This document shows, in pieces, positions 44,043 to 53,886 of a stretch of 64,000 nt of DNA. Below the pieces are notes generated by a model that saw only the letters and a list, made by a program, of their open reading frames with translations, did not search any database and was not told the origin of the DNA. This DNA comes from Gluconobacter cerinus (GTDB lineage: Bacteria; Pseudomonadota; Alphaproteobacteria; Acetobacterales; Acetobacteraceae). Numbering within the stretch: position 1 is the stretch's first letter; each line of letters begins with the position of its first letter. The stretch is taken from positions 400,775 through 464,774 of the forward strand of contig NZ_BEWM01000004.1 in NCBI RefSeq assembly GCF_002723935.1, given 5' to 3'. Both the position numbers and the translations under genes were made by a program.

Positions 44043-44317
44043 CAAGGCCCGAACACCAGCGTCCACACAGTCAGTGCGGCGATAACGCCCAGCGCTACAT
44101 AGGTGAAGAGACGAAAACTGAGGATGGCATCAAGGCCGGTTAGAAGGAATATCACTCGTAATCCAACAGCAACCGCAACACCAACGAGGCCACAGACCAT
44201 CCAGTCCGGAAAGTAAGCGCCTACAACTGGGAAAGACGGGGCGCCCTGGAGGGTACATCCCTCACTCGCCAATAAACATGAGACAGGAATGAGAAAACGC
44301 AGGCGGGTAAATCGCAT
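44042..44317 (-). CDS. ytcA: YtcA family small membrane protein of exporter operon
   Basis: A 91-residue protein. An N-terminal export signal ends near SEGC, followed by APSFPVVGAYFPDWMVCGLVG, the part that identifies the YtcA family, and two membrane helices. In Escherichia coli ytcA sits directly before mdtNOP, as here. Its job in the pump is unknown. The start at ATG 44317 (MRFTRLRF) gives a normal signal; the frame runs further upstream to a TTG without purpose. The Cys is not in a perfect lipobox. Confidence 0.7.
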   Translation of the reverse strand: MRFTRLRFLIPVSCLLASEGCTLQGAPSFPVVGAYFPDWMVCGLVGVAVAVGLRVIFLLTGLDAILSFRLFTYVALGVIAALTVWTLVFGP

Positions 44318-44705
44318 GAGAGGTGTCAAAGCTTTCTGCGTCCAACAAACAGAGTGCCAGCCTACCACATTCCTTTCCAAAGGCTACTCAGTATCGCATG
44401 GCTAAGTGTTTGAACTTTGATGCATTGATTTAAGGAGTAAAGGATGATGGGCGCCTTGATTAGACTTCCCGTGAATGATGGATTTGCCTTCATCGGAAAA
44501 GGCGTGAGGGGAAGAAAACGTACCTCCTGATCTAAGATCTTGTCGGCGGGATTTCTCATGGCTAGGCGTTTCCTCAATCGCCGCAGGTTCTCACCTAGAA
44601 CCCATAGTCTCGCATAAACTGAACGTTTGGTCAGAAAACCCTTGCCAGAGAGTATTTCGAACTCATACCATTCCGATTACGAACCAAGTCAGGCAGGAGA
44701 CGAGT
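44318..44705. other. Divergent intergenic region, exporter operon / preT
   Basis: 388 bases between the exporter operon (minus) and preT (plus). It holds one RutR-like half-conserved palindrome (44619-44634, listed separately). No other ORF with a ribosome site and no terminator was found. Promoters of both operons are expected here. Confidence 0.5.
44619..44634. promoter_or_regulatory. Candidate RutR-like operator upstream of preT
   Basis: CTGAACGTTTGGTCAG matches 10 of 14 fixed positions of the RutR consensus TTGACCANNTGGTCAA, with the right half conserved. It lies 72 bases before the preT start. The better copy at 50824-50839 in the same gene cluster supports it. The regulator would be the TetR protein at 48699. 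Confidence 0.5.
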
Positions 44706-46058
44706 ATGCGACTCGATATTGCATGTGGCCGATTGCCGGAAACCGCTCTGGAACTGAACTTCGCCGATGCTCATCCCGGTCTGTCGCCCGAACAGGCAGC
44801 GCTGGAAGCTGATCGATGTTTCTACTGCTACGACGCTCCATGCGTTGAGGCCTGTCCGACAGACATTGATATCCCACGGTTCATCAAAGCCATTGCATCT
44901 GACAATCTGGCCGGCGCTTCGCGCACCATTCTTCAGTCCAACATCTTGGGCGGATCGTGTGCAAGGGTTTGTCCGACCGAAATTCTGTGTGAGCAGAAAT
45001 GTGTTCACACCGAGATTGAAGCTCATCATGCCGTTCGAATAGGCGCACTTCAGCGGTTTGCTACAGACTGGCAAATGCAGCAGAAGACCCACCCGTTCCA
45101 ACGGGCTGCAAGCACCGGAAAGCGCGTGGCCGTGGTAGGAGCAGGGCCAGCGGGGCTAGCCTGCGCCCATCGGTTGGCCATGCATGGGCATGATGTCACG
45201 ATCTTTGATCGACACGATGCACCTGGTGGCCTCAACCAGTATGGTGTCGCGGCCTATAAACTTGCTGACAACTTCGCCCAACGGGAAATCGAGTTCCTGA
45301 TGGAAATTGGGGGAATCGCTTTCCAGGGTAACGCGACGCTCGGGGAGAACATCACGCTTGCAGGCCTCCGCGAGACCTATGACGGCGTTTTCCTGGGCCT
45401 GGGTCTGGCAGGTGTGCGCGCTCTAGGCTTGGAAAGCGAGTTCGCAGAGGGCGTCCTCGATGCAGTCGATTTTATCGAGACCCTCCGCTCCCGAAACCTT
45501 TCCGAGGTCGTGGTTGGCAGACGCGTTGTCGTGATCGGGGGCGGCAACACGGCAGTTGACGCAGCAGTGCAGGCAAAACGTCTGGGTGCGGAAGAGGTAA
45601 CGCTGGTTTATCGCCGCGGGGCTGAGCACATGTCGGCCACGGAAGTTGAACGGGAATGGGCCCAGACAAACGGCGTTACGGTCAGATTCTGGGCGTCTCC
45701 CAGTCAACTCAATGTCGAAGACGGGGCCATCAGGAGCATCACATTCATTCGAGGCACACCTGATGGCCGGTACGATCCGCAAAATGCCTTCACACTCGCG
45801 GCCGACATGGTCCTTAAAGCAATCGGGCAGATTTTTGTCCCAGACCCAGTGCGAAATGACCAGATCCTCGTGGAAAACGGGCGCATCGTTGTGAATGAAA
45901 CAGGACGCACCTCCATGCCGGGAGTTTATGCGGGTGGCGACTGTACGGCAGGAGAAGATCTTACCGTTGCAGCTGTCCGGGACGGACGGAACGCGGCTGA
46001 AGCGCTTCATGATGAACTGATGGCATCCAACATGGAAAGGGCCAACCACAATGGCTGA
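44706..46058 (+). CDS. preT: NAD-dependent dihydropyrimidine dehydrogenase subunit PreT
   Basis: A 450-residue iron-sulfur flavoprotein that passes electrons between NADH and PreA, allowing uracil or thymine to be reduced to the dihydro form. The N-terminal cysteine clusters are CFYCYDAPCVEACPTDIDIP and GGSCARVCPTEILCEQKCV. The FAD loop is VAVVGAGPAGLACA and the NAD loop VVVIGGGNTAVDAA. The C-terminal FAD motif is MPGVYAGGDCTAGEDL. AGGAGACGAGT precedes the ATG. The end overlaps preA by 8 bases. It is the first gene of the pyrimidine catabolic operon, preceded by a RutR-like site. Confidence 0.94.
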   Translation: MRLDIACGRLPETALELNFADAHPGLSPEQAALEADRCFYCYDAPCVEACPTDIDIPRFIKAIASDNLAGASRTILQSNILGGSCARVCPTEILCEQKCVHTEIEAHHAVRIGALQRFATDWQMQQKTHPFQRAASTGKRVAVVGAGPAGLACAHRLAMHGHDVTIFDRHDAPGGLNQYGVAAYKLADNFAQREIEFLMEIGGIAFQGNATLGENITLAGLRETYDGVFLGLGLAGVRALGLESEFAEGVLDAVDFIETLRSRNLSEVVVGRRVVVIGGGNTAVDAAVQAKRLGAEEVTLVYRRGAEHMSATEVEREWAQTNGVTVRFWASPSQLNVEDGAIRSITFIRGTPDGRYDPQNAFTLAADMVLKAIGQIFVPDPVRNDQILVENGRIVVNETGRTSMPGVYAGGDCTAGEDLTVAAVRDGRNAAEALHDELMASNMERANHNG

Positions 46059-47319
46059 CCTGCGCACGGTTTTTGCTGGAATCAAATCTCCCAATCCATT
46101 CTGGCTTGCTTCTGCACCGCCGACTGACAAGGAATACAACGTTCGCCGGGCCTTTCAGGCCGGATGGGGTGGTGTTGTCTGGAAAACGCTTGGCGAAGAT
46201 CCACCGGTCGTCAATCTGAGCTCCCGCTATGGAGCCCTAGGCTTTGAGGGACGTCGACTGATTGGCCTCAACAACATCGAGTTGATTTCGGACCGCCCGC
46301 TTGCGACCAACATCGCGGAAATCAAGCGCGTCAAACGCGAATTCCCGGATCGCGCCCTTATCGTCAGCCTTATGGTGCCCTGCGAGGAAGATAAATGGAA
46401 AGCCATTCTACCGATCGTTGAGGAGACAGGCGCAGACGGGATCGAACTGAACTTCGGATGCCCGCATGGCATGTCCGAGCGCAATATGGGTGCGGCGGTC
46501 GGGCAGGTCCCGGAATACGTTGAAATGGTGACACGCTGGTGCAAGCAGAACACGCGGATGCCGGTGATCGTCAAGCTGACGCCAAACGTGACTAACATCC
46601 TGATGCCGGCACGCGCTGCGCGGGCAGGTGGGGCGGATGCTGTATCCCTGATCAACACCATTCAATCCGTCATTGGCGTAGATCTGGATGCCATGGCGCC
46701 CATGCCGGTTGTGGGCGGAAAAGGAACGCATGGTGGCTATTGCGGGCCTGCCGTGAAGCCAATTGCGCTACGCATGATCGGAGAGATTGCCAGAGATCCT
46801 ATCATGGCTGGAATTCCCATCTCCGGAATTGGTGGAATCAGCAACTGGCGGGATTCTGCCGAATTTCTTGCAATGGGCTCAGGATCGCTTCAGGTCTGTA
46901 CCGCCGCGATGCATTATGGGTTCCGCATCGTGGAGGACATGATTGATGGCCTGTCCAACTGGATGGACCAGAAAGGCTATGAGCGGCTAGAGGATCTGAC
47001 AGGCCGGGCTGTTTCGCAGTTCGTACCGTGGAACCAGCTCAACATGAAGTTCAAGACCCTCGCCAATATCGATCAGGATGCCTGTGTCGGGTGTGGTCTC
47101 TGTTATATCGCCTGCGAGGATACGTCCCATCAGGCGATTTCCAAGAAAAACACGTCTGATCGCCGACATTACGAAGTGATCGAAGAGGAGTGCGTGGGCT
47201 GCAATCTTTGTGCGCATGTCTGCCCGGTGGATGACTGCATCACAATGGTTCCACAACCCGTAGATGGGGAACTGACATGGCCCCACCATCCTTCCAACCC
47301 CAATTGTATTCCCGCCTGA
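46051..47319 (+). CDS. preA: NAD-dependent dihydropyrimidine dehydrogenase subunit PreA
   Basis: A 422-residue FMN and iron-sulfur subunit. The N-terminal barrel resembles dihydroorotate dehydrogenase (IKSPNPFWLASAPPT). The active-site loop is NFGCPHGMSERNMG, with Cys137 in the place of the catalytic Cys of mammalian dihydropyrimidine dehydrogenase. The C-terminal ferredoxin part carries two 4Fe-4S motifs, CVGCGLCYIAC (Cys345, 348, 351, 355) and CVGCNLCAHVC (381, 384, 387, 391). It reduces uracil and thymine using electrons from PreT. The ATG lies inside the end of preT, so the two subunits are coupled. Confidence 0.95.
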   Translation: MADLRTVFAGIKSPNPFWLASAPPTDKEYNVRRAFQAGWGGVVWKTLGEDPPVVNLSSRYGALGFEGRRLIGLNNIELISDRPLATNIAEIKRVKREFPDRALIVSLMVPCEEDKWKAILPIVEETGADGIELNFGCPHGMSERNMGAAVGQVPEYVEMVTRWCKQNTRMPVIVKLTPNVTNILMPARAARAGGADAVSLINTIQSVIGVDLDAMAPMPVVGGKGTHGGYCGPAVKPIALRMIGEIARDPIMAGIPISGIGGISNWRDSAEFLAMGSGSLQVCTAAMHYGFRIVEDMIDGLSNWMDQKGYERLEDLTGRAVSQFVPWNQLNMKFKTLANIDQDACVGCGLCYIACEDTSHQAISKKNTSDRRHYEVIEEECVGCNLCAHVCPVDDCITMVPQPVDGELTWPHHPSNPNCIPA

Positions 47320-47375
47320 GAGGCATGACGCGGCGGCCAGAGGGTCACCAGACGGACGGATGAAAGAGGACTGGC

Positions 47376-48617
47376 ATGTTTCATAGCAATATGCGGATTG
47401 ACGGGAACGCTCTCTGGGCTGATCTGATGGATACAGCCCGGTTTGGTGGAACACCAAAAGGCGGTATCCGACGGTTAACACTGACCCCAGAAGATAAACA
47501 GGTTCGCGAGTGGTTTGCCTCAACCTGCGAAAGCCTGGGCTGCACCATCACGGTCGATACGATGGGCAACATGTTTGCCCGCCGCCCGGGACTTGATAAC
47601 AGCCTGCCTCCCATCACGATGGGCAGTCATCTGGATACCCAGCCCACCGGTGGAAAATTTGATGGTATCCTAGGGGTTCTGGGCGGCCTGGCAGTTCTAC
47701 GGGCGCTTCAGGAAGCCGGGCATACAACGCGCCACCCCATCGAACTGATTAACTGGACAAACGAGGAAGGGTCTCGTTTTACGCCTCCGATGATGTGCTC
47801 AGGCGTTTTCGCAGGCATTTTTACGGAACAGGAGGTTCTGGACAAGCGAGATCGTGCGGGGGCACGCTTTGGAGATGAGCTTGTTTCTATTGGGTACCGC
47901 GGTGAAGAGATCTGTGGCGATCACCCCATCGCGGCCTATTTCGAGCTTCATATCGAGCAGGGGCCCATTCTCGAAGTCAAAGACCGCGTCATCGGAGCAG
48001 TTTCCGGTGTTCAGGGAATGCGGTGGTATGAGGTGACCGTAAAGGGCAAGGACGCCCATGCTGGCTCCACCCCCATGCCGATGCGTCACGATGCCCTGCT
48101 GGCAACGTCCCGAATGGTTGTTGCTCTTTCAGAGATAGCACTGGGCCATGCTCCGGGGGCCGTGGGTACAGTGGGTCTGATTGAAAATCGCCCGAACAGC
48201 AATAATGTCGTACCTGGCGAGACATTCTTCACGGTGGATATCCGTCACCCGGATGATACCGTCGTCGCGACCATGGAGCGGGAGTTCATGGATCGCTTCC
48301 ACAGCATTGCTGAAGCTGGCGGAGTGACGCTGGAGATCGTTTCCATCTGGGATGCGCCCGCAGTTCATTTTGATACGCGGTGCGTAGAGATGGTCGCGGA
48401 TTCTGCGCGCCAGATGGGCTACGATCCCCTTTCGATTGTCTCAGGCCCGGGGCATGATGCTGCGTATCTCGCACGCGTTGCACCAACGGCCATGATTTTT
48501 GTGCCCTGCAGGGATGGCCTGAGCCACAACGAAGAAGAAAGCATTACGGAAAGCGAGGCCGAAGCCGGAGCCAATGTTCTGCTTGGTGCTGTCTTGAGAG
48601 CAGACAGTACGCTCTAG
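47376..48617 (+). CDS. M20 family N-carbamoyl-amino-acid hydrolase (probable beta-ureidopropionase)
   Basis: A 413-residue metal-dependent amidohydrolase of the hydantoinase/carbamoylase branch. The metal ligands are in GSHLDTQPTGGKFDG, NEEGSRF, and YFELHIEQGPIL; the dimerisation lid holds GKDAHAGSTPM; the C-terminal ligand is in DGLSHNEEES. Between PreTA and dihydropyrimidinase its likely job is the last cleavage, N-carbamoyl-beta-alanine to beta-alanine, carbon dioxide and ammonia. Allantoate amidohydrolase is the nearest alternative by family, but no purine genes are near. GAGGA stands six bases before the ATG; the gap after preA is 56 bases. Confidence 0.87.
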   Translation: MFHSNMRIDGNALWADLMDTARFGGTPKGGIRRLTLTPEDKQVREWFASTCESLGCTITVDTMGNMFARRPGLDNSLPPITMGSHLDTQPTGGKFDGILGVLGGLAVLRALQEAGHTTRHPIELINWTNEEGSRFTPPMMCSGVFAGIFTEQEVLDKRDRAGARFGDELVSIGYRGEEICGDHPIAAYFELHIEQGPILEVKDRVIGAVSGVQGMRWYEVTVKGKDAHAGSTPMPMRHDALLATSRMVVALSEIALGHAPGAVGTVGLIENRPNSNNVVPGETFFTVDIRHPDDTVVATMEREFMDRFHSIAEAGGVTLEIVSIWDAPAVHFDTRCVEMVADSARQMGYDPLSIVSGPGHDAAYLARVAPTAMIFVPCRDGLSHNEEESITESEAEAGANVLLGAVLRADSTL

Positions 48618-48698
48618 GCATTCTGCCAATCAGGGGCTTGTCGTCCAGCCTCTCTGCTGTCAAAAATCGCCTCCCGCAAGCAGGCTGGGAGAAAGACA

Positions 48699-49409
48699 AT
48701 GCCACAAGACAGTCTGGAGGCGTCTCCCAGCCCCAGAAAAAGAACTCGTGCCGGTGCGCCACGCCGCGCCACCGTTCCGCAAATCCTGAATGCTGCGGAA
48801 TGGACCTTTGGCACCCGCGGCCTTAAGGGAACGCGCCTTGAAGATATTGCCAAGGTCTGCGACATCCCCAAGGGCAATATTCTCTACTATTTTGGCTCCA
48901 AAGAAGACCTGTACAACGCCACACTGTCACGCCTGCTGGACGTATGGCTGACAGATGCCGATCACTGGCTTTCTTCTGACAAGGACCCGCTGGACGGGCT
49001 TAGAGGATACATAGAAGCCAAGATTGCATTCTCCCGCGCACGTCCTGAAGGATCGCGCCTCTTCGCACAGGAAGTGCTCTCAGGCGGCCACATGGTTCAG
49101 GACTTCCTGCGGGGAGAACTGCGAGCCCATGTGGCCCGACATGTCGCAATCTTCCTGGAATGGCAGGCGAAGGGCATCATGGCGCCTATTGACCCGACAC
49201 ATCTATTGTTTCTCTTATGGTCGGGTACACAGGCATATGCGGATATGCAGGTCCAGTATGAGGCCGTTCTGGACCGTACACCTCTCACTGACGGCGATTA
49301 TGAAACTGCCGTCACCACTCTCATGACGCTTGTCCGTCCGCTGTTCTCCCAACCGGCCTCAGGCGCGTTAGAAGCAGATGAAAACAAAACCCTGAAAAGA
49401 AGCCTGTAA
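48699..49409 (+). CDS. TetR family regulator, RutR-like
   Basis: A 236-residue repressor. The N-terminal DNA-binding part is RRATVPQILNAAEWTFGTRGLKGTRLEDIAKVCDIPKGNILYYFGSKEDLY. The C-terminal part resembles the RutR/YcdC ligand domain (RPEGSRLFAQEVLSGG, LLFLLWSGTQAYADM). In Escherichia coli RutR senses uracil and thymine. The setting inside a pyrimidine degradation locus, and the two RutR-like palindromes in front of preT and between the transporter and dihydropyrimidinase, make it the local regulator. GGGAGA precedes the ATG. Its last 89 bases overlap the end of the convergent transporter gene. Confidence 0.88.
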   Translation: MPQDSLEASPSPRKRTRAGAPRRATVPQILNAAEWTFGTRGLKGTRLEDIAKVCDIPKGNILYYFGSKEDLYNATLSRLLDVWLTDADHWLSSDKDPLDGLRGYIEAKIAFSRARPEGSRLFAQEVLSGGHMVQDFLRGELRAHVARHVAIFLEWQAKGIMAPIDPTHLLFLLWSGTQAYADMQVQYEAVLDRTPLTDGDYETAVTTLMTLVRPLFSQPASGALEADENKTLKRSL

Positions 49410-50775
49410 ACCACGCGAAATTCTGAAATACAGCTAATGCTGGCAGGAAGACGTTTGCGAGCCCCACCAGCACAGCCAGACCCAAGGCCCAGATCGCAGT
49501 AGGGTTTACGCCACTTCGGTACCAGTAAACTGCCGATGGGTCTGTACTGTACAGCGCAGGCACGTCCAGAGTTTCCCGCTGAACAAAATAGTAGTCCGCC
49601 AGAAGAATTCCTGTCACAGGAGCGATGAACAGACCCAGTATGTCGAGTGTCAGGTGGATCAGATCCGGACGGGCATAGAGGTTCCAGGGCGTGAGAGCAA
49701 TGGCACCAATCGCCGCAATGACACCACCGCCACGCCATGAAATGGATGCCGGGGCTATATTGGAAAAATCAAACGCCGCTGAGACAAAATTGGCGGAAAT
49801 GTTGATCCCGATGGTCGCGAGAACGAAAGTTAAAATTCCCACAATCATGATCGTCTGACTATCCAGACGCGTCACAGTGTCCACCGGATCAACGAGGATC
49901 TGTCCCAGAACAGGCTGAGTGAGTGTTACTGTTGTAAGTGCAAGCGCGCAGAACGCCATGAAATTGATTGGCAGGCCCCAAAAATTACCGCGCCGTACCG
50001 CACTCAGGCTAATGCCATAGCGGGCAAAATCGCCAAAATTCAGGATAATCGGGGAAAAGAATGCGATCGTCAGAGAGATCACATTCAGTACGCCGGTCAG
50101 ATGTTGTCCGACGGAAAGAGCTGAGTGGGGAAGGACTGAAAAGCTGATCTGTCCACGCGTTTTCCAGAGAAGCACGCCGTCAAGCAGGACCATCATGACG
50201 TAAATGGCTGGGCCGGCCCAGTCTATGAAATGCCGGATGGACTCCATTCCGCGCCAGAATACCGCCAACTGTAAAGCCCAGATGAGCAGAAAGGCCAACC
50301 AGCCGAGAAGCGACAGCCCCATCAGTCCATGGTGATGAACATCGCTATAGTCTGCCAGCGACGGCATCATTCGAAGAACAAACAGAACCACGGCATTGGA
50401 TGCCAGCCATGTCTGGATTCCGTACCAGCCGACGGCAATAATTCCACGCACCAGTGCCGGGACGACCGCGCCGTAGACGCCAAAGACACTTCGGATAATG
50501 ACCGGAAAAGGGGCGCCGGACTTCAGGCTCGGAACCGCGATCAGGTTGCAGAGAAGCTGCACGGCGACGATTGCAACAAGCAGTCCGATGAGCACACTGC
50601 TGACCGGCAATCCCATCATGAACAGCGTACCAACCGTCATGTACCCGGCGACACTGTGGACATCAGACATCCAGAGGAAGAGAAAGTCCTTCCATGCCCA
50701 GCTCCGGTCCTGAACAGGCGCAAGATCCGCATTGGTCAGGCGCCCTGTAGCGTACGCGTCCGGTGACTGTGTCAT
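49321..50775 (-). CDS. NCS1 family nucleobase:cation symporter
   Basis: A 484-residue inner-membrane protein with 12 hydrophobic segments and NCS1 features: an N-terminal SWAWKDFLFLWMSDVHSVAGYMTVG, the substrate region GWYGIQTWLASNAV, and the sodium/cation site part FNLG replaced by ILNFGDFARYG. NCS1 members bring in uracil, allantoin, cytosine or hydantoins. The place between a RutR-like gene and dihydropyrimidinase points to uracil, thymine or dihydropyrimidine uptake. It is divergent from hydA, with a strong RutR-like palindrome between them. Its 3' end overlaps the regulator gene tail to tail by 89 bases. Confidence 0.9.
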   Translation of the reverse strand: MTQSPDAYATGRLTNADLAPVQDRSWAWKDFLFLWMSDVHSVAGYMTVGTLFMMGLPVSSVLIGLLVAIVAVQLLCNLIAVPSLKSGAPFPVIIRSVFGVYGAVVPALVRGIIAVGWYGIQTWLASNAVVLFVLRMMPSLADYSDVHHHGLMGLSLLGWLAFLLIWALQLAVFWRGMESIRHFIDWAGPAIYVMMVLLDGVLLWKTRGQISFSVLPHSALSVGQHLTGVLNVISLTIAFFSPIILNFGDFARYGISLSAVRRGNFWGLPINFMAFCALALTTVTLTQPVLGQILVDPVDTVTRLDSQTIMIVGILTFVLATIGINISANFVSAAFDFSNIAPASISWRGGGVIAAIGAIALTPWNLYARPDLIHLTLDILGLFIAPVTGILLADYYFVQRETLDVPALYSTDPSAVYWYRSGVNPTAIWALGLAVLVGLANVFLPALAVFQNFAWFTGFFSGFCFHLLLTRLRPVGRTADGQAS

Positions 50776-50823
50776 TCTGGTGATCCTCGTTCTCGAAAAA
50801 ATTCCGGAAGCGCAATCGTTATG

Positions 50824-50839
50824 TTGACCGGCTGGTCAG
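50824..50839. promoter_or_regulatory. RutR-like operator between transporter and dihydropyrimidinase genes
   Basis: TTGACCGGCTGGTCAG agrees with the RutR consensus TTGACCANNTGGTCAA at 12 of 14 fixed positions and contains the perfect palindrome TGACC/GGTCA. It lies 49 bases upstream of the transporter start and 69 bases before hydA. One bound dimer could control both directions. Confidence 0.72.
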
Positions 50840-50874
50840 ATTAACCATACAGTTTCGGTAAGACAACGACATAA

Positions 50875-53678
<2,804 letters not shown>

Positions 53679-53719
53679 ATATTCATTTTAGTTTCCGAAT
53701 TTAGAAATAAGCTTCAGAA

Positions 53720-53747
53720 AGCCGAATGATGGAAGCATCATTCGGCT
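53720..53747 (+). terminator. Hairpin terminator after aminotransferase gene
   Basis: A perfect 12-bp stem, AGCCGAATGATG with CATCATTCGGCT, and a GAAG tetraloop, 41 bases after the stop of the pyrimidine operon. No T-run follows. Confidence 0.7.
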
Positions 53748-53886
53748 AAACGCGCTGGAATTAATCCAAAATACTAAATTCGTATATTTATTTTCTCCAA
53801 AGATTATTTAGTATTTCATTATTAAAACGAAATATGTTTGAGTGCTTATTATTCAGTTACGCCAACTGAGCTTTCGGAGAAAAAAA

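Noticed and set aside
45423..46139. 238-codon minus-strand frame opposite preT and the start of preA
   Set aside because: The sense strand encodes clear PreT and PreA motifs; the antisense frame has no domain or start signal.
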